Positions 7,043 to 15,546 are shown, numbered from the stretch's first letter. The stretch is DNA of 22,810 bases from JBHOQX01 sp042408595 (GCA_042408595.1 JBHOQX010000067.1:1-22810), one strand, 5' to 3'. Program-made: numbers and translations. Notes: generated from the letters alone by a model not told the origin.

Positions 7043-10000
7043 ATGCCTGACCGCCCGCTGATGGAATTTCACGTTTCCCGCGACGCGCGCGACCGCTACC
7101 AGTTCGACGACGCGCTGTTCAGCCTCAACGGCAACGTGATCTTGGCCAACTTTCACGCCGCGCGCGTTTTCGCGCAGAAGATGAACCAGAAGCGCGATCT
7201 GGTCCGCTTTCCGGAGCAGGCGGTGCGCGCCGGTCAGCTCAGCGCGATGGGCCTGATCGACGAGATCAACCACGCGATCTTCCGCCGCTACCGCGAGCAG
7301 ACCAACCCGGCCATGCTGCGCGACGCCCTGGCCTACCTGAACGCCACGCTTGGCGCGGAGACGGTGGAGCGCATGCTGTGGGCCTTCGGCGAGCAGTTCC
7401 CGCCGGTCGCGGTCTACCGCCGGCAGCAGACGCTGGACGAGTATCTCGCCGGCGAGACCGGTGGGATGTCCCACCGCGAGGTGGCGCTGGAGGAGCTGCT
7501 GATGCTCTGGCTGGCAAACGTCAACCCGGCGTTCGCGCCGTTCCGCGAGCTGTTCGACGATAGCGAGCTGGAGCGCGGCCCGCGCTATACCGCGGCCATC
7601 GACCGGCTGTACGAGTTCTTCAGCGCGCAGCCCGCGCCGTTCGGTGGGGCCGGCGGCGCGCAGAACATCATCGATCTGCTGCGCGCCCCGGCGCTCGCCG
7701 CGCCCCATTCGCTCGAAGCCCAGCTCGACTTCATCCTCAACCGCTGGGGCCAGGTGATCGACCGCCAGTTCCTCTACCGCCTGCTGACCGCCACCGACGT
7801 GATTCGCGAGGAGGAGAAGCCGGTCTTCGGCGTCGGTGGGGGGGATACCGCCGCCGCCTCTCTGCCGCTGGCCGATTTCCGCGGGCTGGAGGCCGAGCCC
7901 GAGCAGTTCACACCCGACCGCGACTGGATGCCGCGCTGTGTGCTGATCGCCAAAAATGCCTTCGTCTGGCTTGACCAGCTCACCCGGCGCTATGGGCGCC
8001 CGATCACGACGCTCGACCAGATCCCGGACGAGGAGCTGGACGCGCTGGCCCAGGCCGGGATCACCGGCCTGTGGCTGATCGGCCTGTGGGAGCGCAGCGA
8101 GGCCTCGAAGCGCATCAAGCAGATCATGGGCAACCCGGACGCCGTAGCGTCGGCCTACTCGCTCTACGACTATGTGATCGCCCGCGACCTGGGCGGCGAG
8201 GCGGCGGTGCAGGAGCTGCGCGAGCGCGCCTGGCGACGCGGTATCCGCCTGGCGAGCGACATGGTGCCGAACCACGTCGGGATCGACGGCAGATGGGTGC
8301 TCGAACACCCGGAGCGCTTCATCCAGCTCCCCTACCCGCCCTTCCCGTCCTACACCTTCAACGGGCCGGACCTCTCTTCTGACGAGCGGGTCGGCATTTT
8401 TATCGAGGACCACTATTATGACCGGAGCGACGCGGCGGTGGTCTACAAGCGTCTGGATCGTTGGACCGGGAGCACAACCTACATCTACCACGGCAACGAC
8501 GGCACCAGTATGCCGTGGAACGATACCGCGCAGTTGAACTACCTGCTGCCGGAGACACGCGAGGCGGTGATCCAGACGATCCTGCATGTGGCGCGGCAGT
8601 TCCCGATCATCCGCTTCGACGCGGCGATGACGCTGGCGAAGCGCCATTATCAGCGGCTCTGGTTCCCCGAGCCGGGCAGCGGCGGCGATATCCCGTCGCG
8701 CGCTGAGCACGGCATGACCAAGGCGCAGTTCGACGCGGCGATGCCGGAGGAGTTCTGGCGCGAGGTAGTGGACCGCTGCGCGGCGGAAGCGCCCGACACG
8801 CTGCTGCTGGCCGAGGCGTTCTGGTTGATGGAGGGCTACTTCGTCCGCACGCTCGGCATGCACCGGGTGTACAACTCGGCGTTTATGGTGCTGCTGCGCG
8901 ACGAAGACAACGCCAAGTACCGCCAGTTGATGAAGAACACGCTCGAATTCGATCCGGAGATTCTCAAGCGCTACGTTAATTTCATGAACAACCCGGACGA
9001 GAAGACCGCGGTCGAGCAGTTCGGCAAAGGCGACAAATACTTCGGCGTCTGTACGCTGATGGTGACGATGCCCGGCCTGCCGATGTTTGGCCACGGCCAG
9101 ATCGAGGGGTTCACCGAAAAATACGGGATGGAGTACCGCCGGGCGTACTACGACGAACAGCCGGATGAGTGGCTGGTGGCCCGCCACCGGCGCGAGATCT
9201 TCCCGCTGGTCCACAAGCGTTACCTGTTCGCCGAGGTGCGCGACTTCCTGCTCTACGACTTTTATCAGGTGGATGGAACGGTGAATGAGGATGTCTTCGC
9301 CTACTCGAACCGCCATGGCGACGAGCGCGGTCTGGTAGTGTACCTAAACCGCTTCGAGAGCGCCCGCGGCTGGGTGCGCCTTTCGGCAGCCTACGCCGTG
9401 AAGGGCGGCGATGGGGCGATGCTGGCGCAGAAGACGCTCGGCGAGGGCCTGGGGCTGCGCGCCGGCGAGCACGATTACACGATCTTTCGCGACCACGCCG
9501 CCGGGCTGGAGTACATCCGCCGCAGCCGCGAGCTGCACGACCAGGGGCTGTATATCGAGCTCGGCGCGTACAAATGCCATGTCTTCCTGGACTTCCGCGA
9601 GGTAACCGACGGGGCTGACCGGCGCTACGGCCGCCTGGCCGAGTACCTGGGCGGGCGTGGTGTGCCGAGCATCGAGGAGGCGCTGCGGGAGATCTTCCTG
9701 GCGCCGCTGCGCGAGCCGTTCCGTGCCCTGGTGAACGCCGGGCGCTTCCGCGCGCTGGCAGGGCTGGCGGATAGGAGGGGCCAGACGTCAGACGTCAGAC
9801 GGCAGGCGCCAGAGGCCAGGGACGCAGAAGACGGAGAGAGCGGGAGCCAGGCGACGGAAGCCGGGAGCCAGGCGGCGGGCGATCGGGAGCAGCAGATGGC
9901 GGCGGAAGACAGTTTGCCGGCGCAGGGCCGACTATCGGCCTCCGAACCGCGAACGCTGAACCCTGCACCCCGGCCGCTCCTGGACGATGTCGAAGCCGAG

Positions 10001-10807
10001 CTCGTCGCCTTCCTGGAGCAGGTGCGCCCGTTCGCGGGCGGCGCCGGCGAGCCGGCGATGGTCGCGGCGGAGATTCGCGCGCGGCTGGAGGCCCTGCTGC
10101 GCCACGGCGTCGCCCCGGCAGAAGCGGCCGCGGCGCAGGGCGACGGCGCCACAGCGGGCGAACCCGCCAGTGATGAGGGCGCCGCAGCCGGTGAACCCGC
10201 CGGCGATGAGGAGGCGACGGAAGCGAGCGAAGTGGCGCAGCCTGCCGCGCCGGACGCCCCCGCTGATCAATCGCATGCCGCGCATCCTGAATCGTTCATC
10301 CTGCATCGCTCCGGCGACTGGGCTGTCGCGCTCGGCTGGCTGTTCGTCCACTATCTGGGCGCGCTGGTCGAGCCGGACGATCCTGCGCCGCTCAGCCGGA
10401 GCTGGATCGACGAGTGGCTGCTCGGGCGGGTGCTGGACGAGACGCTGCGCGAGATGGGGATGGATGAGGGCGCGGCGGCGCGGGGCGTCGCGCTGATCAA
10501 GATCCTCACGGCGCACCAGCGCTGGTTCGCTGGCGAGCCGCAGCCTGCGGCCGTGCTCAAGGCGCTGCTGGAGGACGACGACGTGCGCCGCTTCCTGGGC
10601 GTCAACCGCTATCAGGATGTGCTCTGGTACCGCAAGGAGAGCTTCGAGGAGTTGTGCCGCTGGCTGGGGCTGGTCGCCGCGGTGGCCGCCGAGGCGGACG
10701 GGCACGGCGGGCCGGCCGAGGCGTTGCTGGCCAGCCTGGCCGCCGCCGACGCCGCGTCGGAGTACCAGGTGGAGAAGCTGCTCAGCGCGGCGCAGGAGCG
10801 GGGATGA
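7043..10807 (+). CDS. Large GH13 alpha-amylase-family protein
   Basis: A 1254-residue protein, more than twice the size of a simple amylase. Residues 1-about 330 form a mainly helical N-terminal region I cannot name. A GH13 TIM-barrel follows: region I DMVPNHVGID (Asp406), region II IIRFDAAMTLAK with the likely nucleophile Asp526, region III LLLAEAFW with the likely acid/base Glu591, and region IV FMNNPDEKTA, where Asp652 fits the third carboxylate but the usual N-H-D histidine is absent. Family members cleave or transfer alpha-glucosidic bonds; the substrate cannot be read from sequence, and storage or osmolyte glucan metabolism is a guess. No signal peptide is seen, so it is probably cytoplasmic. 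Residues about 910-985 and 1030-1090 are low-complexity linkers built from 7-bp repeats. A helical C-terminal domain (about 1090-1254) follows. It is not in an operon with a recognisable sugar gene. Confidence 0.8.
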   Translation: MPDRPLMEFHVSRDARDRYQFDDALFSLNGNVILANFHAARVFAQKMNQKRDLVRFPEQAVRAGQLSAMGLIDEINHAIFRRYREQTNPAMLRDALAYLNATLGAETVERMLWAFGEQFPPVAVYRRQQTLDEYLAGETGGMSHREVALEELLMLWLANVNPAFAPFRELFDDSELERGPRYTAAIDRLYEFFSAQPAPFGGAGGAQNIIDLLRAPALAAPHSLEAQLDFILNRWGQVIDRQFLYRLLTATDVIREEEKPVFGVGGGDTAAASLPLADFRGLEAEPEQFTPDRDWMPRCVLIAKNAFVWLDQLTRRYGRPITTLDQIPDEELDALAQAGITGLWLIGLWERSEASKRIKQIMGNPDAVASAYSLYDYVIARDLGGEAAVQELRERAWRRGIRLASDMVPNHVGIDGRWVLEHPERFIQLPYPPFPSYTFNGPDLSSDERVGIFIEDHYYDRSDAAVVYKRLDRWTGSTTYIYHGNDGTSMPWNDTAQLNYLLPETREAVIQTILHVARQFPIIRFDAAMTLAKRHYQRLWFPEPGSGGDIPSRAEHGMTKAQFDAAMPEEFWREVVDRCAAEAPDTLLLAEAFWLMEGYFVRTLGMHRVYNSAFMVLLRDEDNAKYRQLMKNTLEFDPEILKRYVNFMNNPDEKTAVEQFGKGDKYFGVCTLMVTMPGLPMFGHGQIEGFTEKYGMEYRRAYYDEQPDEWLVARHRREIFPLVHKRYLFAEVRDFLLYDFYQVDGTVNEDVFAYSNRHGDERGLVVYLNRFESARGWVRLSAAYAVKGGDGAMLAQKTLGEGLGLRAGEHDYTIFRDHAAGLEYIRRSRELHDQGLYIELGAYKCHVFLDFREVTDGADRRYGRLAEYLGGRGVPSIEEALREIFLAPLREPFRALVNAGRFRALAGLADRRGQTSDVRRQAPEARDAEDGESGSQATEAGSQAAGDREQQMAAEDSLPAQGRLSASEPRTLNPAPRPLLDDVEAELVAFLEQVRPFAGGAGEPAMVAAEIRARLEALLRHGVAPAEAAAAQGDGATAGEPASDEGAAAGEPAGDEEATEASEVAQPAAPDAPADQSHAAHPESFILHRSGDWAVALGWLFVHYLGALVEPDDPAPLSRSWIDEWLLGRVLDETLREMGMDEGAAARGVALIKILTAHQRWFAGEPQPAAVLKALLEDDDVRRFLGVNRYQDVLWYRKESFEELCRWLGLVAAVAAEADGHGGPAEALLASLAAADAASEYQVEKLLSAAQERG
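9782..9823 (+). repeat. In-frame heptamer array inside the GH13 coding sequence
   Basis: Six contiguous 7-bp units: CAGACGT, CAGACGT, CAGACGG, CAGGCGC, CAGAGGC, CAGGGAC. They encode the start of a disordered linker (GQTSDVRRQAPEAR) between the barrel and the C-terminal domain. The same type of array is found in intergenic DNA of this window. Confidence 0.75.
9944..9971 (+). repeat. Second heptamer array in the GH13 linker
   Basis: GAACCGC, GAACGCT, GAACCCT, GCACCCC in 7-bp phase, encoding part of the SEPRTLNPAPRP linker. The sequence differs from the array at 9782 but the period is the same. Confidence 0.6.
10280..10307 (+). repeat. Third heptamer array in the GH13 coding sequence
   Basis: GCGCATC, CTGAATC, GTTCATC, CTGCATC: four 7-bp units each ending ATC, encoding HPESFILH just before the C-terminal domain resumes at GDWAVALGW. 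Confidence 0.6.
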
Positions 10808-11007
10808 GGAATGAAGCATGAGCCACTGCCCTGCCTACTATTTTTCCTTAGGCGCAACCGCGGCATTTGCCCATCGCCCGGGTCGGGCGGCGCTGGTATC
10901 CTCCGTGTGTCGGTTTTCGTCCAACACACGGCGGCATGCGCTGCAACCCGTAGCTCTGAGGAAGGAGGCGCCGGCGGTAGCTCCGGGCTTGCCGCCGGTG
11001 GGCGACC

Positions 11008-11397
11008 ATGGGCGATCCGCTGGCGGCCCCGCGCCGCACCGTTCTGATCGTGGATGACACCGAGTATGTCCGGCGCTCGTTCGGCATCTTGTTGCGCTGG
11101 CACGGCGCCTTCGATGTTGTCGGGGCGGCGGCCAGCGCCGCGGAGGCGCTGGCGCTGGCCGCCGCGCTGCATCCGGAGATCGTCCTGCTCGACCGCTGGG
11201 TGGCCGACGGCGACTCGCTGGCGGTCGTGCCGGCGCTTCGGGCGCTGGCCCCGCCGCCGCAGGTCGTGCTGATCAGCGCGGCCTCGGACGACGCGGCGCG
11301 CCGCGAAGCCGTGCGGCTCGGCGTGGCGCTCTGCCTGGACAAGACAACCCCGCCGGAGGATATCTGCGCCGCGCTGGCGCAGCTCCCGCCGGCCTGA
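11008..11397 (+). CDS. Stand-alone response regulator receiver protein
   Basis: A 129-residue single-domain receiver (CheY-like). Visible: the acidic pair Asp16-Asp17 in VLIVDDTEYVRRSFG, the phospho-acceptor Asp62 in IVLLDRWVADGD, the switch Ser in VVLISAAS, and the conserved Lys112 in CLDKTTPPEDI. There is no output domain, so it would act by protein contact or in a phosphorelay. The ATG at 11008 is not preceded by a close Shine-Dalgarno site. A good AAGGAGG at 10962-10968 lies about 39 bases upstream, but no in-frame start follows it at the right distance, so the start is uncertain. The partner kinase is unknown; the kinase at 397-1836 is some 9 kb away and no link is shown. Confidence 0.85.
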   Translation: MGDPLAAPRRTVLIVDDTEYVRRSFGILLRWHGAFDVVGAAASAAEALALAAALHPEIVLLDRWVADGDSLAVVPALRALAPPPQVVLISAASDDAARREAVRLGVALCLDKTTPPEDICAALAQLPPA

Positions 11398-11452
11398 CCG
11401 ACGCTCTCCTTCCGTGGCCTCTAGCAGCCCTATCTGATTCGTAACGATCAAC

Positions 11453-11502
11453 GTCGTGCCGCCTTCAGGCGGTCCGCAGACGCCGCCTGAAGGCGGCACG
11501 AC
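11453..11502. repeat. Perfect palindrome, 20-bp arms with 10-base loop
   Basis: Bases 11453-11472 (GTCGTGCCGCCTTCAGGCGG) are exactly reverse-complementary to 11483-11502, with loop TCCGCAGACG. No run of T follows on either side, so it is not a classical intrinsic terminator, although it could stall or stabilise transcript ends after the receiver gene. It resembles a dispersed REP/MITE-like palindrome. The rest of 11398-11688 shows no gene. Confidence 0.8.
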
Positions 11503-11688
11503 CATTCACGCGAGATCGCTATATCCCGTCTCACCGCCCTCTCCGCGCGGTGGGAGCCCCCACCGGCTGGCCCGTTCTGGGCCACGCATCAGCCGCTGCT
11601 CATCCGCCTCTTATCTTTCTGCGGTAGACTCTGTGCGATAGGACGGTACCGCGCCCTGTAGCGCAGAGCGATACCAGGAGGCACACCG

Positions 11689-12864
11689 ATGCAGCGGCGG
11701 TTCTCGCAGATCGGCCGGCTCGCACACCACGCGCGGCGGCAGCTCCTGGCGCTGGCGGCGCTCATGCTCGCCTGCGGCGCGCTGGTCGGCTGGCTGGCGA
11801 CGAACCAGGCGCTCCAGGCCGACCTGGTCGACCTGGTGCGGGCAACATTTGGGCCGGAGGCCGCCGCGCGCCTCGAAACGGCCGCCTTTCAGACCCAGGA
11901 TGCGCTGCGCAGCGCCCGCTACCGCGCCACCGGCCAGGGCGATGCGCTGGCCTGGGCTGCGCCGGCCCCACCCCCCGCACCGGCCGGCGCCGCCGCCCAT
12001 GCCCAGTCCGCGCCGGTTCCGCCGCCCGCTCCCGCGGCCCCGCCGCGGGCCGTGGGGAGCACCACGGTTGCCTGGACGCCGTTCGTCTACGGAGCGGATG
12101 GCCAGCCGCTCCTGGAGCGGGCGCTGGTCTGGCCCGACCCGGAGCGCCCCTACGTCTCGGCAGCGCTGGTGCGGATGGACATGCAACGGCTGCGGCTGCA
12201 CCTTGTCCCCGGCACAGAGGAGCCGGCCTCGCCGCTGCGCGTCCCTCGCCCCGGCGTGATCCCGGCCGCCGACCGGCTCGGCGGTGTGCTGGTGGCCGCT
12301 TTCAACGGCGGCTTCAAGGCGGTGAACGGCCACTACGGGATGATGGTCGACGGCGTGACCTTTCTGCCGCCGCAGGACGGCCTGGCGACCCTGGCGATCT
12401 ACCGCGACGGGCATGTGCGGATCGGGGTCTGGGGCCAGGACATGCACCAGACACCGGACATGGTCGCATACCGCCAGAACTGCCCGCTGCTGCTCGACCA
12501 TGGCGCGCTGACCCCCGCCGCGCTGGTGTACGACCCGAAGGCGCCGTGGGGCAAGACGGTCTCTGGCAGCGTGACGACCTGGCGGAGCGGGCTGGGCCTG
12601 AGCGCCGACGGGCGCTACCTGATCTACGCCGTCGGCGATGGGCTGACCCTCCCGCCGCTCGGACAGGCGCTGGCGGCCGGCGGTGCCGAACGGGGGATGC
12701 AGCTCGATATTAATAGCTTCTGGACGCGCTTTGTGACCTTCGTGCCAACCCGCCCCGGCCAGCCGCCCGCCGCGCAGAAGCTGCTGGCCAGCATGCAGGG
12801 CGGCCCGCGCCAGTTCATCACGCCCGACACCCGCGATTTCTTCTATGTGACGGCGCTGCGATAA
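11689..12864 (+). CDS. Membrane-anchored phosphodiester glycosidase-like (NAGPA/DUF2233) protein
   Basis: A 391-residue protein. ATG 11689 follows AGGAGG (11676-11681) by 7 bases. An N-terminal hydrophobic helix (about 17-38, LLALAALMLACGALVGWLA) anchors it in the membrane or acts as a signal. Then comes a Pro/Ala-rich linker (about 85-125) and an extracellular domain with the hallmarks of NAGPA-like phosphodiester glycosidases: VAAFNGGFK (about 203-211), HYGMMVDG, RSGLGLSADGRYLIYAVGDG and GMQLDIN (about 336-342). Characterised relatives cleave GlcNAc-1-phosphodiester bonds; the bacterial substrate is not established, and a role on cell-wall or exopolysaccharide phosphodiesters is inference. 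It stands alone, with about 290 non-coding bases on each side. Confidence 0.8.
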   Translation: MQRRFSQIGRLAHHARRQLLALAALMLACGALVGWLATNQALQADLVDLVRATFGPEAAARLETAAFQTQDALRSARYRATGQGDALAWAAPAPPPAPAGAAAHAQSAPVPPPAPAAPPRAVGSTTVAWTPFVYGADGQPLLERALVWPDPERPYVSAALVRMDMQRLRLHLVPGTEEPASPLRVPRPGVIPAADRLGGVLVAAFNGGFKAVNGHYGMMVDGVTFLPPQDGLATLAIYRDGHVRIGVWGQDMHQTPDMVAYRQNCPLLLDHGALTPAALVYDPKAPWGKTVSGSVTTWRSGLGLSADGRYLIYAVGDGLTLPPLGQALAAGGAERGMQLDINSFWTRFVTFVPTRPGQPPAAQKLLASMQGGPRQFITPDTRDFFYVTALR

Positions 12865-13159
12865 GCGGGCGGAGGACGAAGGCTGCCTGGCGGCCGTCGC
12901 TCCTCCCCCCTGTGCTCCTACCCCTCCCGCGATACCCTCATCCAGCGTACGCATTTCCCTTAGCCTGCGTTCAGGCGTCCTCCCATGGTGCCGCGCGAGT
13001 GCGGCTGCTATTGTTTGAACGTGCTGCCAGGCACGGGTCCGGGGTCCGCGGCCGGGCACGTGGGCACGCGAGCGCTGCGGGCACGGCTGCGCGGCTGCCT
13101 GCTCTGTTGCGGACCCCCTCCCTCACCGGCAGCTGTTCTGGATGGACGAAAGGACAACG
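12865..13159. other. Intergenic stretch before the cupredoxin gene
   Basis: About 295 bases, C-rich on the plus strand (TCCTCCCCCC near 12900), with no supportable gene. I see no clear terminator or promoter. ORFs here run into the following gene in the wrong frame. Confidence 0.5.
13149..13154 (+). promoter_or_regulatory. Ribosome-binding site favouring start 13160
   Basis: AAAGGA lies 5 bases before ATG 13160. The in-frame ATG at 13142 has no purine-rich site before it, so 13160 is the better start. Confidence 0.55.
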
Positions 13160-14632
13160 ATGGGCGGGCGCGGCTTTCTTGGGACGAACGCTCCGCTGGC
13201 GGCGGACATCTCATTGGTGTTGAGCCTGGGCGTCGCGCTGCTGCTCACGGTCGGCGCGGGGCTGGCGCTGCGCCGGCGCTACACAGCGCACCGCTGGGTG
13301 CAGACCGGCGCCGTTGTGCTGAACGCGGCGATCGTGCTGGCGGTGATGCTCGGCTCGTTCTTCAAGTCGGCCGCGCCCGGCATCCCGCAGCGCCTGGGCG
13401 AGCCGTACTACGTCGTCGCTGCCGTCCATGGCCTGGCCGGGCTGTTCGCCTTCCTCTTCGGCGCGTTTGTCGCGCTGCGCGGCAACGGCCTCGTCCCGCG
13501 GGCGCTCCAGTTCCGCAACTACAAGCTGTTCATGCGCACCGCCTACGCCGCCTACATGGCCGTGACCGCGCTCGGCGTGTGGGTCTACGCCACCTGGTAC
13601 CTCAACCCGCCGGAGGCCGCCGCGCCGCAGCCGGCGGCCCAGGCGGCGAACGAGGCGCTCGTGCCGATGACCAACTTCGTCTTCAACCCGCGCGAGCTGG
13701 TCATCCCGGCCGGCACAACGGTCGTCTGGATCAACCAGGACGGCGCGCCGCACACTGCCACCGCCGACGACCGGCGGTTCGCGTCCGATTCGCTGGCGCG
13801 CGGCCAGCGCTTCAGCCATACGTTCAGCGAGGTCGGCGTCTTTCCGTACTTCTGCGAACTGCACGGTGCGGCTGGCGGCGTGGACATGGCCGGCGTGATC
13901 CGGGTCGTCGCGGCCGGCCAGGCGCCGCTGCCGGCCGCGGCAGCCGTCGCCGCGGCCACCGCCGCGCCGCTCCCGACCGTCCCGCCGCAGACGGCCGCCG
14001 ACTCGCCGCGGGCCGCCGCCTTCATCCGCCAGTTGTTGGAGAACGGGCCGGGGCTGCCCACAGCGCAGGGCTATGCCGTCGGCCTCAAGGGGCAGGCGGA
14101 CGAGCTGGAGCGTCACGCCCGCTTCCTGGCCGATGCCCGCGCCGCCGGCGACCTGGACGGCGCGCGCCGCCACGCCGAGCACGTCTTCAACCTGCTGGCC
14201 GGTTCGCTCGACCCGCGCTTCGGCGACCTGAACGGCGACGGGCGCGCCCAAAACCCAGGCGACGGCTTCGGGCTGCTGCGCAACGGGGCGCAGGCCGGCT
14301 ACCTGGCGGCCATCCTGGCCGCGGCGGATGGTGCCGCCAGGGCCGGAGATGCGACCGACGCCATCCGGCTCCATGCCGGGCACGTGCAGATCGCTGCGAC
14401 GAACATGCAGGGCTGGGCCGAGGAGGCCCGCGATCTGGCGCTCCGCCTGGCCCGGGCGACCGATGCCGGCGCGGCAACAGATGACACGAACCGGCTGCTG
14501 CTGCTGAGCGTCTGGATCGCGCGCGGGCGCGACCAGAACGGCGACGGCGAGATCGCGCCGACGAGAGGCGAGGGCGGCGGGCTCGTCGCCTATCAGCACG
14601 CGCAGTACATGGCCGGGCTAGCGGCGCACTGA
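13160..14632 (+). CDS. Membrane protein with cupredoxin domain and EF-hand-like loops
   Basis: A 490-residue fusion. Residues about 10-150 contain four hydrophobic helices in the style of DUF420-type membrane proteins (YTAHRWVQTGAVVLNAAIVL; last helix TALGVWVYATWYL). Residues about 165-255 are a type 1 copper (plastocyanin-like) domain: FVFNPRELVIPAGTTVVWIN, ligands His198 (PHTATA), Cys232 and His235 (YFCELHG) and Met243 (GGVDMAG), so copper binding should be intact. After an Ala/Pro linker, a helical C-terminal domain carries two DxNGDG loops (356-361 and 458-463) like calcium-binding EF-hand or dockerin loops. The copper domain would face outward, giving a membrane-held electron carrier or copper sensor; the partner is unknown. 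An alternative start at 13142 adds six residues. No respiratory gene is adjacent. Confidence 0.8.
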   Translation: MGGRGFLGTNAPLAADISLVLSLGVALLLTVGAGLALRRRYTAHRWVQTGAVVLNAAIVLAVMLGSFFKSAAPGIPQRLGEPYYVVAAVHGLAGLFAFLFGAFVALRGNGLVPRALQFRNYKLFMRTAYAAYMAVTALGVWVYATWYLNPPEAAAPQPAAQAANEALVPMTNFVFNPRELVIPAGTTVVWINQDGAPHTATADDRRFASDSLARGQRFSHTFSEVGVFPYFCELHGAAGGVDMAGVIRVVAAGQAPLPAAAAVAAATAAPLPTVPPQTAADSPRAAAFIRQLLENGPGLPTAQGYAVGLKGQADELERHARFLADARAAGDLDGARRHAEHVFNLLAGSLDPRFGDLNGDGRAQNPGDGFGLLRNGAQAGYLAAILAAADGAARAGDATDAIRLHAGHVQIAATNMQGWAEEARDLALRLARATDAGAATDDTNRLLLLSVWIARGRDQNGDGEIAPTRGEGGGLVAYQHAQYMAGLAAH

Positions 14633-14752
14633 TCGCCAAGATGCCCGCGATCGACCGACGGACGCTGGGAGCCTGGGCGCTCGCGCCGGCCTGACCCCTG
14701 CTCTCGGTTCGATCATCGGGCTCACCATCCGCCTTCGGAAAGGAGCGGCAGT

Positions 14753-15538
14753 ATGACAGGTACCGAAATGGCGCGCGGCGACTACATCCTCGGCCACAGC
14801 GAGCACGCGTTGCAGCGCCTGATGCGTCAGTCGGACTTCTGGGCGGAGCACAGCCGGGTGTTTTTCCAGCGCACCGGCCTGCGCCCCGGCATGCGCGTGC
14901 TCGATCTCGGCTGTGGCTGGGCTGGATTCGCGGCCTATGCGGCCGAGCGCTATGGCGTCGAGGTCGTCGGAGTCACCGTGTCGCGCGAACAGGTGGACTA
15001 CGCCAAGGCGCGCTACGCGCATCTGCCGATCGACATCCGGCTCGACGACTACCGAAATGTCAGCGGTACCTACGACGCGGTCGTGTCGATCGGCCTCATG
15101 GAGCACGTCGGGCCCAAGAACTACCGCAACTACATGGAGCTGGTGGATCGACGCCTCGCGGAAGGTGGCGTCGCGTTCGTGCACACGATCGGCGGAAACC
15201 AGGGGCGCGGTCGCATCGATCCGTGGTTCGACAAGTACATCTTTCCGAACTCGGCACTGCCGTCGCTCGCGCAGCTCGCCGGCGCGATGGAGGGCATCTT
15301 CATTCCCGAGGACATTCACAACATCGGTGAGGACTACGACCCGACGCTGATGGCCTGGTTCGAGCGCTTCGATGCCGCGTGGCCCGACCTGCACGGTCAC
15401 TACGACGACAAGTTCTACCGGATGTGGAAGTTCTACTTGCTCGCGAGTGCCGGCTCGTTCCGCGCACGCGCGCAGCAGCTGTTCCAGATCGTCATGACCC
15501 GTCGCGGGACGCGCGCACCTGCTGGTCGGCGCGGCTAG
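14753..15538 (+). CDS. Chimeric ORF: N-terminus of one SAM methyltransferase joined to a cyclopropane fatty acid synthase body
   Basis: A 261-residue ORF with AAGGAG (14739-14744) 8 bases before ATG 14753. Residues 1-about 50 (GDYILGHSEHALQRLMRQSD and the following FFQRTGLRPGMRVLDLG) resemble the start of small class I methyltransferases of Chloroflexota. From GCGWAGFAAYAAERYGVEVV onward the sequence is the catalytic half of CFA/mycolic acid synthases, which methylenate unsaturated phospholipid chains with SAM: DIRLDDYRNV, SIGLMEHVGPKNYRNYMELV, HTIGGN, DKYIFPNSALPS and FYRMWKFYLLASAGSFRAR. Real CFA synthases are about 380-420 residues, with an N-terminal lipid-binding domain that is missing here. 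The two halves meet at the shared motif LDLGCGW (about 14900-14920), where codon style also changes. I take it as a joining artefact or recombinant, not a functional native gene. Confidence 0.8.
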   Translation: MTGTEMARGDYILGHSEHALQRLMRQSDFWAEHSRVFFQRTGLRPGMRVLDLGCGWAGFAAYAAERYGVEVVGVTVSREQVDYAKARYAHLPIDIRLDDYRNVSGTYDAVVSIGLMEHVGPKNYRNYMELVDRRLAEGGVAFVHTIGGNQGRGRIDPWFDKYIFPNSALPSLAQLAGAMEGIFIPEDIHNIGEDYDPTLMAWFERFDAAWPDLHGHYDDKFYRMWKFYLLASAGSFRARAQQLFQIVMTRRGTRAPAGRRG

Positions 15539-15546
15539 GTCGACGA

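Noticed and set aside
6992..9316. A 774-codon open frame on the minus strand
   Set aside because: It lies exactly antisense to the GH13 gene, has no recognisable motif and is typical of high-GC third-position bias.
10876..10890. Short hairpin CGCCCG/CGGGCG after the GH13 gene as a terminator
   Set aside because: Only a 6-bp stem with no following T run, and such short GC hairpins are expected by chance in this composition.
12985..14484. A 499-codon plus-strand frame overlapping the cupredoxin gene
   Set aside because: It is extremely Arg/Ala/Gly-rich and in a different frame from the clear cupredoxin protein; a shadow ORF.
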